Shown piece after piece: positions 22,614-35,392 of a DNA stretch of 64,000 nucleotides. Both the position numbers and the translations under genes were made by a program. Within the stretch, counting starts at the first letter, position 1. Every line of letters starts with the position of its first letter. This DNA comes from Hirudo medicinalis (taxonomy: Eukaryota; Annelida; Clitellata; Hirudinida; Hirudinidae), in NCBI GenBank assembly GCA_011800805.1, contig MPNW01000043.1, positions 89,659-153,658 of the forward strand, written 5' to 3'. The notes below the pieces were generated by a model. The model saw only the letters and a program-made list of their open reading frames with translations. It had not been told where the DNA came from and made no database searches.

Positions 22614-25600
22614 TCAGGTGGCCACTTCTTCTGAATGAAGTTCAAACGCCAGGAGGGCTGCATTTGCGATGCCTCCTGAGTGGAGAAGAGATTTCATTTG
22701 TAAGAGTCGATCAGTGTTTTCTAAGCCCCTGTTTCTCAACTTTCTCGAGGCAGAGTCAGAAGTCACTGATAATACTTCGGTTTCATAATCATCGATGTCC
22801 TCGCCAATGTCGTCGTCATCGGATTCGCTGCTTTCGTCTAAGTTTTCCTCGTGGATTCTTTGTAATTCTTTAGCGCTGTACTTTGGAATGTCGATCGAGA
22901 CGGTTGAATGAAAGCGGGAATAATCGATTAAATATTGATTCGTTTCTTTCTGGAAAGTCACCATCTTTTCGAACCTGTGACCCCAGACGATTTCTTCCGG
23001 CAGGTAGCTGGTTCTTGCCTGAGTGGTCATGCCAGTGGATTCGACGATGCCCTCAAGAACTACCACGAGTTCAAACTTTTCCCTCATTAAGTCTTCCGCA
23101 GACCAATTCCAAAATGGACTCTCGTCGTTGATTCTATGCTCAACTATGACTGGCCATACCATAAACAAGCGTCCTTCTGTTTCTCCGTCTCCCAGCTTTA
23201 AGTCTTTCTGATACAGTGGAATAATTTCTCCTTCCAAAGTGATTCTTTTCTGGATCATTATCGCTCTTACATGGCTTCCACTATATGGACTTGCGCCTGT
23301 AATAGATAGAGAAATTATATAAAATGTTGAATTATTTATCGTGAATTGTTAAAAAAAATACCAACATGTCTCCCACTCTAAAGACGAGACACATCTGTCC
23401 ATCTCTTTTGCAGATCAGAGCTGTTTTGCTGAACAGCAAAGTCTCTGCCCGTTTTTTTGGTCGTGATAATTTTGCAAACACTAATCCCGTCATCAATGCC
23501 TGACATAACAAATACAATACATTATTTGAATATTCATAAAGAATTTAATATCCACCTCAAAAATAATATTTTTTCTTCTGAGATACAGAGAACAGAATAA
23601 AGATATAACAAATGACAGCGAATGATAATATTCTAATTGATTTGCTTAAAATTTTAAAAGTAAATTTATAAGGAAAAATAATATCTCTGGTAATTCCTAA
23701 CATTTTATGGGTCTTTAAGCTCTCGTAAATCGTCATTAATGACATATGACCTACAGTAACTTTGTAATGTAATTTTTATAAGGAAAAATAATATCTCTGG
23801 TAATTCCTAACATTTTATGGGTCTTTAAGTTCTCGTAAATCGTCATTAATGACATATGACCTACAGTAACTTTGTAATGCTTTTCTGAATAACAACGAGT
23901 ATTGTCAAACCTATCATTCTGTTAAGAAATTGTGAAAATTCTAGAATTTGTTCAATTCGAATAGTCTCTCTCCCAACAAATATTCATATCTCACAATGTC
24001 AACAGCTAAAATGTATTTTCTTGTCATATAAAATAATCGTGTAATTACAGGAATATTCGCCATCACACGAGGAGAGAGTGGTCCATCATTACCGAATCGC
24101 TGCAATCGTAGAATTGCTGCATTTTTTTTTTAAACTCAAATCCCAAACTTAGCATTATATTATGATATCGTGCATTAAAGATTTAAATTAGGAATCCCCA
24201 ACCTTATTCCTACTCCAATCGTAGCTAAAATAGTGACTTAAATTATAAAACTCATTGGGATCATTTATTATTCCTCTTTAGAAGGACATTGTAAAATGGG
24301 ATTTGCTAAATGCCGAGATAAAACATGATGGTTTTGCAAAAACTAATTTGTTAACTGGGATTTATAAAATGAAGGTAAATGACATCTTCAAACAGAAAAC
24401 GTCGCTTTGTGAGTGTTCTAATTTCACTTGGATGACACGCAAGAAAGCATGAAGTGGTGCCATCAGATCAAAAGGAAATCCTCCAATGGAGCATGTGTTT
24501 CTGGAGAGCTTGAAATGAACGAGCTATGCACAGCTAATTCATACGATTACCAATGATAATTTAATTTTGTTTTCTTTGCTCGAACATCGTTCTAGTTTCT
24601 AATTTTCAAATTAAGATTATTTTGAAATATTCTGAAGGCGAATCGATGGAATTCTGTTAGACCAGAATTAGTTTCTTACAGTTAGTTTATGTTGCATAGC
24701 CTATTGTACTAATCTAAATTAACAAGCCACAAAATAACATCCATTGCCATGATGAATAGGAAATGTTATATTAAAACAATGCTTTATTATCTGGACGCCA
24801 GTTGAGCGAAGTCCGCCAACTCATATCGGAAGTGTTATCTAATCTGTTCCTCTTTGCATCCATAATTAGGGCCTTTTGAGTCTTGTATCACAAAATCGGT
24901 AGTAAATTGGTTCAGTAAATTATTCAAAATGAAGAATTGAATGCCCGATCTAGTGCATTTTCATTGGATCATTAAAAAATAAAATAACGTGCTTGCTTCA
25001 TATCTGAGTAAACTTGAGTTTACACAATGTACGTTCAAAACAAAATGTTAACATACAAACAAAACTTCAAAATCAAACCTGGATAATAACTCCAAAACAC
25101 GACTGGAACATCATGACTAGAATGGCTTCGGCACAGTGGGGATTGGTGTGCCTGCTACCATAGCCGATGGTCTGCTGGGTCTCAATGGAAAATAGGAGAG
25201 CCGTCGAAAAGTCTTGAACCTCTTCCACGCAAGGTTTTTGCTTTGGAACCTTGTCACCAAAGTCTCCATGAGAAAAAGCAATGAGCCACCAGAGCAGTGC
25301 AAATATGAGCCAGCTAAGCATGAAGGCGAGAACGAAATTGAGAAGGTTCCATCGCCATTTTATGTCGACCAGGGTTGTAAAAATGTCAGCCATGTATCTT
25401 TGCCTACGTTTCTTGATGTTGGCTCTATTGACGTTGCACTCACCATTCTTGAAAACGAGACGTTCCTGGTTGGCTTCTTCCTCGAAGACTTCACTGTGAT
25501 GATGGTGGTGGAGGTGCGCTTGGAGGAGAGCCCTCTTCTGGTTTTTGTCGCTTTCTAGTTGGTCTTTATAATCAACAAAGACTGCCGTAGGACTAAGAGT

Positions 25601-25801
25601 CGTACAAAAATTGTGAGAATTACCCATCAGTTGGACCGAACTGCGCTTATCCATTTGGCTTGTTTGTTTCGGATATTTTGTATAAAACGATTGCGATTTG
25701 AACTTCATTTCACTTTTATTATTTCCACGAAATCCCGCTTTGAACGAAGTTGTAATCGAGGCTAACTTCATCTTCGAGTAGCCCCGATTTGTCTTTAACA
25801 T
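22614..25801 (-). CDS. inward-rectifier potassium channel (Kir/Irk), 3 exons
   Basis: Minus strand, exons 25801-25079, 23499 to 23366 or 23362, and about 23296/23289-22614, giving about 510 residues. Exon 1 has a 135-residue cytoplasmic N-terminus with a His run, the interfacial helix [16 protein letters not shown]1 (152-174), the K+ filter TIGYG (211-215) and the start of TM2. Exon 2 has [17 protein letters not shown], including the PIP2-binding RPKKR segment. Exon 3 encodes the cytoplasmic domain ([48 protein letters not shown]) and an acidic tail. The protein should form tetrameric channels in the plasma membrane. Oddity: the strongest donor (TTG|GTATTT) and acceptor (TTACAG|GC) at the exon 2/3 junction disagree in phase. 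AT|GTTGGT with CAAG|TCC restores the frame but replaces the usual GDMRxSH stretch. Confidence 0.85.
23664..23879. repeat. two-copy tandem duplication, 110-bp period
   Basis: TTATAAGGAAAAATAATATC and about 85 following bases recur 110 bp later with about one mismatch (GCTCTCG versus GTTCTCG). It lies in the large Kir intron. The near identity indicates a recent duplication or an assembly effect. Confidence 0.85.
23880..25078 (-). other. remainder of the first Kir intron
   Basis: AT-rich intron sequence between exons 1 and 2 of the channel gene. No embedded gene or recognised repeat beyond the tandem duplication. Confidence 0.5.
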
Positions 25802-27270
25802 AACTCGACTAACACTGAATGAAAGGAGCCTACCTCAATTGGTAGGAAACTCGTTGAAACAACTCGACAACTTTGATAGACCAAAGAAATTCCTAAAACG
25901 ATGGTCATAGAATCATCTCTGCTGTGCAGAGACTCCATGAAGAAGGAGTGGGTGGTGTAAGTGTATGGTTGGGATGTTGCGAGCTGCTGGAGCATCCACA
26001 GGACGTGAGCGCCAATGCAACAAACGAAATTTAGAATTTGCCCCATCTTCTAATAATTTTCTGACATATTTTTCCGAAATTCACATTCACGTGCGTGTTT
26101 GTTTCACAGCAAAATAAAAGGTGAAGATATTTACGTTTCCTAAACCACTACTTGACTGCATGAAGAAGCACGGAGCATGCGCGTCATATCAATGTTGGGT
26201 TGAGGATCAACGCAAGGAGCGCGGATGTTTATGAGGTAGAAACGACAATCATTACCGGTAAAAAAAATTTAGCTCCGCCATCACCACTTTTCCCATACTT
26301 GAATAAACCTTGTGAGTATTTTTAAAACGTTGGTTCGTCTATTGTTACAGAACCAAAATGAAATAATTGTCTGGAGTGAAAATGAGAGCACTCTTCTTGA
26401 ATGATTGGTGAAGGAAATCTTCAATGATGACGACACTCAAATGCGAAAAGGATTTCTTAGTGGTATTATTATGCCGTGCATCAATTTTAGGAGTTGCAAA
26501 TTACCAATTAGATTTTTTCAGCTACATTTAGGGAAAAAGCGTCAGGTTTTAGTTTGTAGAAATGAGTCTTTATGGAAGGATAACTGTTCGATTTAAATTT
26601 GTAAAGTTGAAAGACATTAAATCTGTTAGATGAAAAATATTGATATGTATTTGTCAATGTCTTCTTTCTGCTGCTTAATGTGCTATGATAATGCATTTGA
26701 CACAATAAAATTCCTCTAAACCAACAAAATATTAATTAAAATGAGTCGTGGTTTGAGAGTTAAAAAAAGATGCCTAGACATAGACATTAACCAATTAATG
26801 AAGGCATTGAAGGCAGTACGCAGCCTTACTCTCAGCCCCACCGCTCTTCCCAAACTTCTTTTCGATTATCCCTATTTCTATCTTTCGGTTGATAACCAAT
26901 TCCAATGTCAAATCAATGCATCGATTATAAATTTAAGCAAAAAAAATTTATGTTATTCGAAAAAATATAATGACTCAGATGGAATGTTCAACTTATTAAG
27001 TAAAAATATTTACTAAGATTTACGTTGATTCACATATTCTACCATTTAATTAATTTACATATATTGCGTATAGTGATCCAAAAATTAAAACTTGAAACCT
27101 ATAGTTAAATTTGATCAAAATATTAGCAATACCAAGATTAATTAAATTGTTTTACGAATTAAAAAATAACCCCCAATAACCCCCACTTGCCAACATGTTT
27201 ACATTAGAACCAATCCTATTTTGGCGCAAACGTTACTGTGTATTGGGTTCTGGCGAGAGATATAGTTATA
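25802..27270. other. divergent intergenic region (Kir / CEP162)
   Basis: The region between the divergent starts of the Kir gene and the CEP162 gene. It should hold both promoters, but no clear TATA box was found. Short frames at 25795-26046 and 26741-27016 have no supporting splice sites or motifs. Confidence 0.4.
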
Positions 27271-30200
27271 ATGGATTGGAATGGGGATTTGGAAAAAGAG
27301 TTGGAAGAATATTTGAAGCAAGTTCGTACGAAGTTTTTGAAATTGATATATTACTATAGACAATTAGTAAATTGGTAGTAAATGTAAATTGTAATCAGAT
27401 GCAACGCCATGACTTAATGTCAAGATTTTGATCTTATATGATATGTTAAGAGCGTTTGCTCTATATAATAGATCGTTGTTTAGAAATTCTTTGGTTTTGC
27501 AGTCATCTTCCAGCGATGATAACTCGTTAAACGTTAGAAACCTAAATAAAGAAATGGAGGACATGTCACTGCTTTTGAGTGACACTCTTTCAGGAGGAGA
27601 CAGTCTTTCTTCACCAGGTTTTGCACATGGAAATATTTTGTGCATAGGAAATTACTATCACGTTTGTTTTTATCATGTATATTTCTATGCTTTCAGTTAT
27701 TACTAAACAATCAAAATTCCTTAAGACAATTAAAAAGGAGCAACTTAACATCAAAGTAATATTAGTTTATGATAATTTTTTGACCATCAGATTGAGACAT
27801 ATTATACATTTGTAGAATTTAAAAACATTGAATCAAGATGTTGGCAAAATAGATGTTATTAATGGAGCAACACCAGAGAGAAGTATATATTACTTAAAAT
27901 GAAGCAACTGTGTGTTTTGCTCAATTTTCAGTTTTGGTTGATTTTTGAGATGACAAGAAAGATGATGTGGCTTGTAAGGATGGAAAAGATACATTGGAGG
28001 AGAAAAAAGACAAGGAAAGATTCTTCACTGTATGTTGAACTACATTCATTTATAAAGAAAAAGTCAAAGGTGTTGATGAATCACTTTAATGACAGAGAAT
28101 GCACTGTATGATTTAATGTAGAACCCAATACTATTATTTTATTGCTATGCAGAGACTCATTTTCTATGAAAATATTGTGAAACAAGAGATGACTTATTAA
28201 CCATTAGAGCATTTGAGTGGAAATTGTTAATTATTTCTTAATTTTCCATCAATTCAGGCCCTTGAAGAGAAGCACAACTCCCCACTCAATTACAGCCTCT
28301 TAAACAAAAACTTTAATTTAGATGTGGACACTCTCCCGAGTTGTTTGAAGTCTCTTAATGAATCGGATGACATCAATCAAGGTTATTAATTATGGTGCAT
28401 TGCTAAATTCGACTCTGATTAGATGACTTTTTTTTTTAGATTGGTAAGAGTTTTTTATTAGATGATTTTTTTTTGCTTCTCACTGAAGAAATAGGCTAAA
28501 AGCGCTAAATCACCAAAAATTGGGGGCTACTTCTACTCAGGGTTGTGTAGAATTTGGAAATGGATCAATGTATCACATGAATATTGCATTTCATCCTTAT
28601 TTCTAATTGTTGCTATCTTCACAGCTGAGTAGATCAACAAAACTTTAGACTGTCTTCTTATTTCAGAGTCATTGGAACCTCAGGAGACAAATGAAGTATG
28701 TATAATGACTTAACCTAATTAATTAAATGCATAATCCTTTTCAACCACTCCTTTCAAAATGTTTCTAGGAATGTCTCAAAAGTGGAGGAGGTATGAGTTT
28801 TTATTGTGAGAGAATTATAGGAAAATAATTACATTGATTTGATTACAACCTGTTCAATGTTTTGATTATATTACAATATTATATTGTATATATACAATTT
28901 AATTATTAATTAATTACTCAATTGCATACTAATTTGGTCCAAGATTATCATTATTTGCTTTCTTTAACAAAGACCCTAGGTCCGATCAAAGTTCTGAGAA
29001 GAAGTTAAGAATATTGGAGGCCATCAACAAGATATCTCTCAATTCTTCTACATCAGATTCTTTAGAAAACACCAAAGATTCAAAAGTTGTTAATCAATTA
29101 TTGCAACAGGCAACAAGTCACAAAATTAATGCCAGGTCAAATATCATTCCAACGGAAAAAACTGAAAGTGGTAATTAGTTTAAAAGCATTTATTTGCCTT
29201 TGTTTTCTGAGATTCAACTCAACTTCTTCTATTTGACCTGAAGGATTAAAAACATCTTCAGCAGATGTTATACCAAGTTATTCCAGGGAGGATTCCCACC
29301 AAGATTTGATGTCTAGCCATCACGCAGAAGTTCTAAAAAAGATTGAGCTTGAAAGAGAACTACATAGAATTGAGGAAGATTACTTTGAACTTAAAAACAC
29401 AAATCAAGTAAGCAGAAAATGTGTTACATGATCAATCGGTGCACAAATTAACCCCAACTTGATTGCTGAGGAATAAAATTCAATCCATTCCCCAGCAAAT
29501 GATGGTAACTTGCCTCGACGATAAATCTTTCTCCGGATCTAGAAATTATGTAAACGTGGGAATTTTCTCTTTATTTTCTTAATGCACTTTTAAGATCCAC
29601 CATAAACCAGATGTGAACATGCCTATTCTTTTTACCACATTTATGAAATTGAGCAGTAGTTAAATGTAATAGAAATTTAATAAGGTGAAATGTTAGGAAC
29701 ATTTCTCATAAATGGCTCATTTATTTTTAATTCATTGCTTAGTTGCAGCTTCTCATGTAAAATATACAAAAGTAAAGATTCAAGCTGCATCATTTTAACC
29801 CATTTCCATTCTACAACAGAACAATCATGCAGCAGTTGGATCAATTGGTGATGGGGGGAAAGGGATAAAAGGAACTGATAGAGATGTTCTCCAGGTGAAA
29901 GTTTTAGAGCTTGAAGCCCAGCTGAAACATCAGGAGCTTCTTCTGAAGGGTTACCAGGAGGAAAATGAAAAATTATATCAGCAGCTGAAAAAGAATAATA
30001 GCCAGAAGCAAGAAGAGAATAATTCAAGCCAGGATCATATTGCCCAAGAGAATTTTAAACTCAAAAATGAATTGGAGAGCCTCAGGTATTCATTTTTTTA
30101 TCTTTATTTTATTTGTGAGCTATTTCTAAAAAAATACATTCAAAACAAATGCAGGTCTCAAGCAACAAGTGAACAACAACTACAAAACATCAGGGAGGAT

Positions 30201-32504
30201 TCAGCCATGAAGAAGCTCAATGAAGAACTTAAAGCAGCACTGGTATATTTTACCTTTTTGTTTTAGTCAATTTTTATCAAATTATTTTGGATAACGTTCT
30301 TTTAGAGTTTAAATGCTGAACTAACTGAGGAAATGAATATTCTTAAAATGGATCTCAAAGGAAAACAGAAAGTTCCCAAAGCAGAGGTTCTAAGAAATGC
30401 AAACAATGAAAAAGTGGGTCACGCAATGTCCAAGCTTTGTCGACAATATTCGTTTGGCCAGGTTTTGACCTAAAGAGAAACTTAGTTGAGAACGTGTGTT
30501 ATTTGTTCAAGTTGATGAACCAAAATCTTCATTGGTCACAGGTCAAGCAACTAAAGAAGTCTCTTATTCCAACTCTGGCATCCAGATGGCAGGTGTCTGC
30601 TCCATCATCCAAAAGGGATGGTCTTCTACAGTATTTGGAGAACAAGGTAGGATTGTTAGAAGGAGAGTTGAAGAGGAAAAATGAGGAAGGGGATAAAGCA
30701 TTAAGACTTCTTGAAAGAAACTTCATTGATGTCAAGGTTGGTCATCTTATGAATGACTATTGACTAAATGCATTTTACAAATGGGTACTTTATGATTTAA
30801 TGTTTTATTGCAAGTTAGCTTGAAGTGATGCATTCCTGCATGTGATGATGAAATAGGTATGAGCGCTACATAAACATTTAACAAGATGTGCTTCAGGCAT
30901 TGTAAATGAACTACTGTTACAATTCCTTACAATAACAATAATGAAGCTCATACATAGGCTTAGCGTCAGAGGTTTCTTTGGTTCTCTGTTTATCCTGAAG
31001 AGTAAGTCATGTTATTGTCTGAAGCTCAGAATGTAGTTAAAATTGTATGTTTTGACTTTATGGTTTAAAAGTATTTATATTTGAACGGTCTCTTGAAAGA
31101 GACAATAACATGAAACCTACCGATCTTAATCATTGTTTTCCCTTTGCAAATTATAACTTAAAATTTCAAAAGACGATTTTCTTAAACTCACAAAACTAAC
31201 CATAAGATTCTATCTGTTAAGACCCAGTACCAAGAATACCTGAGTTACTTGGAGGAACAATTGAAAAATAAGCAAGTGGACGAACATATAGATGAAGCTG
31301 GATTCTGTCCCGATCCCATTTGCCGAGCCAAGATGCGCAACTACGAGATAAGCATAACAAACCTTAAGAAGGAACTGCAACAGCTCAGAGGTAAAGGAAT
31401 TTTTTGTCTACATTTAATCCTTAGATGTTTCTTTTCTTAATGCAATAATTATGTTTTTCATGTGCTCTAGAAAGTAACAAAAACAATGAAAAAGCTCTCA
31501 AACTTGAACTAGAGAGATTTCTACAGGAATCTGAGTCATCAAAAAAACTAATCAAAGAAAATTTTGAATTGAAGATCCAGGTGACAAATTTTTTCCAGCT
31601 TATTTGACTGAAGTTTCTGCAAATTATTTTCCCCTGAATTTTGCATTTCCTTTGATTAAGATTTCATCCATGGAAAACAAATATGAAGCAGACTTGAAGG
31701 CAATACGTTCAATACAATCTAGTACATTGGCAGCTCAGGAGGTGTGTGACATGTCAGCCGACCTTTTTCATCTTGACTTAGAATCATTATCATTCTTATC
31801 TCAGACTCGGACAAGACAGCTGGAAGAGGAATTGAGAAAGAGCAACTCCAAGTTGGAAAATCTCAGTCTTGTAACGAAAAACTGCAGTCAACTCGAGATG
31901 CAAGTCAGCAAACTTAAAGAAGATCTCAAAGAAGCCAAAAAAAATCACTCACCTGTGAGCCATTGATTATTTACATTATTTCTAAGATAGAAATGTGAAT
32001 AATTCAACTTACAGCATTATTAGCATATTTAGCAACCATTCATGTAAACCCTATTCCCAAGCAATGCTAGACATGGCACCGTTTCAATTATTGTCTGGTG
32101 CATGAACAAACTTATTGAGTTAATGTTGAAAGTGGCTTAATTGATTGAGAGTTTTTGTTGAATTGTGTTAAGGTTTTGGTAAAATATTTTGAGGACACTT
32201 TTTTGTGAAAATGCAGAAAATGAAGCACTGGGAAGAGATGAATGAGAAGATAAATGACGTGAAGTTGCAGCTCAACAGACGTGACCAACATCTCGATGGC
32301 CTGCTAAAGCCATCTCCATTGAAGCATGGGTTGGATCAATCTTATGACATCTTGCTAAGAGAGGTTGAAGCAAGACATGAAGATGAGAGAAGCAGATGGA
32401 GGATGCTAGTTCTTGAAAAGGTCAATGAGATCCAATATTTTAAGCAGCAGCTCGACATAGTGCTCGATTTTGTGAAAAAAACTCAAGCAAGGAGGAGCGA
32501 TTGA
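27271..32504 (+). CDS. CEP162: CEP162 centriole/cilium coiled-coil protein, 17 exons
   Basis: Exons 27271-27321, 27503-27617, 27950-28029, 28258-28381, 28667-28695, 28769-28790, 28973-29170, 29244-29407, 29820-30085, 30155-30242, 30306-30413, 30542-30736, 31222-31390, 31471-31580, 31661-31741, 31805-31954 and 32217-32504 keep phase and give about 745 residues. Matches to vertebrate CEP162 run in order: a short acidic N-terminus (LEKELEEYLKQ), ERFFTALEEKHNSPLNYSLL, QELLLKGYQEENEKLYQQ, KSLIPTLAS...LLQYLENKVGLLEGEL, LKEDLKEAKKNHSP, and the C-terminus RWRMLVLEKVNEIQYFKQQL.IVLDF. CEP162 is an axoneme-recognition protein at the distal end of centrioles that promotes transition-zone assembly. This version is roughly half the human length (about 1400), mainly through a short N-terminal region. 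Exon 11 could alternatively end at 30386 or 30461, all in the same phase. Exon 6 is only 22 nt. Confidence 0.85.
30859..30890 (-). repeat. short reverse fragment resembling the SINE head
   Basis: AGCGCTACATAAACATTTAACAA is close to the reverse complement of the TTGTTAACCATTTAyrTAGCGC head seen in other SINE-like copies. It lies in an intron of CEP162. Too short to be sure. Confidence 0.2.
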
Positions 32505-32965
32505 TGCAATAGAATTCACACCTCCCAGTGATGTTTTCAGAAAGTTCATTTCATAGGGTGATTGTGATAAATTTTGTTGTTCAAAATAGTTTCTAAATAT
32601 CAAGACAAACAATTGAAATATTTTTCTATTTACACACTCTGAGTTTTATTTGCATGAGAAGCAGTCCTCCATTTAAAGAGCTTTAAAATTTATGTCAAAA
32701 TGTACATGCGCAGAGTCCAGATGAGCCTGAAAAGCAGAGTCATTGCAAAATGCTCATAGCAAGAATTAACTCACTAGCTTCGTAAATCTAACATATTTGT
32801 ACTCTAGCAGACAAGTAGACAATGTACAAGTAAATCAAGCTTGAGACACAGCATGTTCATGATCTACTGAGCAAATCTGTCTTAGTGTCCAAGGAATCAT
32901 CTGAGACTATTATTACCTTCATTTTGGAAATAGAATTTTATGTCTTCAAAAATGAGTTATAATGT

Positions 32966-33570
32966 TTATTTAAACAACTGCCATGTGGAATAGGATAAAG
33001 AGGTTAAACAAATAACAGAATGCATGAAACTAGGGAAACCTCGTCTCCTCATGAGGACGACAGGAGATGATGAACCTAGATTACAGACAGGAAGACACTG
33101 AAGCTTTGATGGGTCTGCCTCCATTCTGTATCTACTGCAAGGATCGAACTGCCATGACACTGTATAGACTGCTCCTAAGATGAAGCTGGTTATTCCAAGC
33201 GGTACGTAAATCAGGGGTTTTTCCGGCCAAGCGAAGTTTGAGACTAAGCTTCCCAATCCTGTTGTTATTGATAACCACTTGATCCAGTCCCCAAGGGCTA
33301 TCCAAGAAGCTGTCTCTCTACCCAGTTTAGTGGGTTCAATTATGATAGTATTTATTTTTGAATCTATGGCAAATTCCAATTGGCTCTCAAAATATTCACA
33401 TGATGCACCATTTTCATAAACTTCTTTTATGACGTAATAACTTCCATAGGTTCTGAAAGTGAGTAAGAGTTGTAAGTTATCAAACACAAATTGACAATAT
33501 CTACCTACCTCCCCTGGGATTGCGACCTGCCATTTCGTGCATTTTCTAGTATTCCATCCACTTCAGACAT
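32966..33570 (-). CDS. TMEM11: TMEM11, mitochondrial inner-membrane shaping protein
   Basis: Minus strand, exon 1 33570-33509 (MSEVDGILENARNG...) spliced with a phase-2 GAG|GTAGG donor to exon 2 33452-32966, giving 182 residues; the human protein has 192. Family features in order: YYVIKEVYENG near the start, IIIEPTKLGRETASWI, two membrane segments (about residues 90-107 and 113-132), SWQFDPCSRYR, and SSSPVVLMRR. TMEM11 (fly PMI) sits in the inner mitochondrial membrane and controls cristae morphology together with MICOS. The start upstream of the intron is preferred because it gives the family's length. Starting at 33487 would translate the intron. Its 3' end is 461 bp from the CEP162 stop, so the two genes converge. 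Confidence 0.9.
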
Positions 33571-35392
33571 CGTATGAAAAAACTACAACCTGCGCAATGT
33601 AACTTCATGTAAAACGGTAGGGTTGGCAACTTATTCGTCTTGAAATTGACTTGAGATAAATGTACGTTGTTGTACGAGGGGTGTTTCAGGATACATATTA
33701 AATTGTTGTACATAGGTAAATGACAAATAATTAGGTTTGTTAGGAATCGCTTTGAAACCGATTGTAGTAATAGGCAATAAATTTATCTTTCATCACTCGA
33801 AGTCCTAATTGCATCATCTTTGCAATAAACCTAGAAATTCATAGCAAACGAAAATATCTTCGTTAAGCTATAATAAACAATCTTTATGAGTAAGGAAGCG
33901 ATTTACCCGAACCAGCATCGGCACTAACCTCATGATCGATAATAAGGAATCTCTCAGATCCTATTTGTTTACACTTTTTTCTAAAATTGTTTAAAATACC
34001 ACAAAATCATAACTAAAGACAGTGCACTGTCTGACATATTCTCTAAATCTAAGAATTTGTGTGAATTATTAATGTTTTGAATAATGATTGGCGATTGCAC
34101 CCGTAATATAAAAAAAAAATACAAATTAATGTTATACATCTTTTATGCAATTAAAGTGAAAAAAGACCATAATGGATTTTAGTATTAAGGCCATTACGGA
34201 AAAATGAACTTGTTTTGTGTCACCTCGAGTAAGACTCGCTGTAAGACTTGGGTTAAGTCCTCCAAGTCAAAAGAATGGTACATTGTCTCCGCAGTCAGAA
34301 ATAGTATAGTGATTTTAACTTAACATTAATTTATAATGGTTTGAGGAGACCAATGTCTTTGTGTTAATCCCGAGAAGGTTGTGGATTATAGCTGATCCTA
34401 AGAAGTGAGAAATTAGCATAGAAATTCAAAATTGACGACATTGATCGTGATATCACTACTGATGCCAAAAAGAAACAGAAATGACTTCGATCCAATTCAA
34501 CCGAACACTTTTTTATTGACTTCGCTAGTGCGACTTCTAGACTGATAGGCCTAGAACTTAAATTTGGCTCCAAGCAATTCCTATTTTCAGTTTTTATTTT
34601 TTAGAACTTTCTGCCATGTAACTTTAAACTAAAAGGCTTAAGGCAGTCGATCGATCAGCTTGAGAAGTACGTCGAAACCAACGAAGGTGCTTCCGAAGCG
34701 TGAGCCTAACCACAAACACCACCTATCAAATTATATTACTTCCCCTATCACACTTTCGAAAGATAATCGGAAAGCTCTTCTATTATGCCTCGCTTGAACA
34801 CTTAACAGCAGGGAACGAATTATGTAACAGGCTGACAGCAGGTAACTGGTCAATGTATTAAAGCTATTGAGCAACATTGCATTGAGTATTACATATCAAT
34901 CTAGCAGAATTCCTTTACATTAGCTATCCCTAAGGAACTGAATGAAAGTCTAATGTCTCTTACATTTTAATTTAATTGAAAACAATAGCCAGAATACAAA
35001 CATATGCTGTAACTACTATAAGCAATATTATAAGATAAGCAATCTAGAACAAAAAGATCTTTCTTTTCACAGGTTGACACAAAAAAAAAGTAAAATGGTG
35101 ATAGGTTTTGTGGCACAGATGTCCTAAGCATGAACTTGAAGATGCATGAACATTTAGAACTTTCTCCTGAGCTTTTAAAAGAATATAAAACTTGATTAAA
35201 ATGTGACGATCATGAATCACAAATTACAAAATAATCCCTTCGAACATAAATAGATCAGATCTTTAACTTGAAAGCATGTGTAAAAATCAATAAGTTATGC
35301 AAATAAAAGAAGCAAACAAAAACTAACATAAATAATAAATAACAGTCACTGGTAAAACAAACCTTCAATAGGTTAAAATGTAGAACAAATGT
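33571..35392. other. intergenic, no gene seen
   Basis: AT-rich DNA between TMEM11 and the large single-exon gene. A minus-strand frame at 34364-34573 has no supporting features. Confidence 0.5.

Noticed and set aside
25795..26046. Minus-strand 83-codon frame as a first exon of the Kir gene
   Set aside because: Joining it to the Kir start would need an intron of about 30 bp and a phase that does not fit. The family-like start at 25801 is sufficient.
26741..27016. 91-codon plus-strand frame between Kir and CEP162
   Set aside because: No domain, no splice context, AT-driven composition.
29677..30027. Minus-strand 116-codon frame inside CEP162
   Set aside because: Shadow of the coding exon 29820-30085 and its flanking intron.
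33453..33487. TMEM11 start at 33487
   Set aside because: That start translates intron sequence; the spliced start at 33570 gives the family's length and a normal N-terminus.
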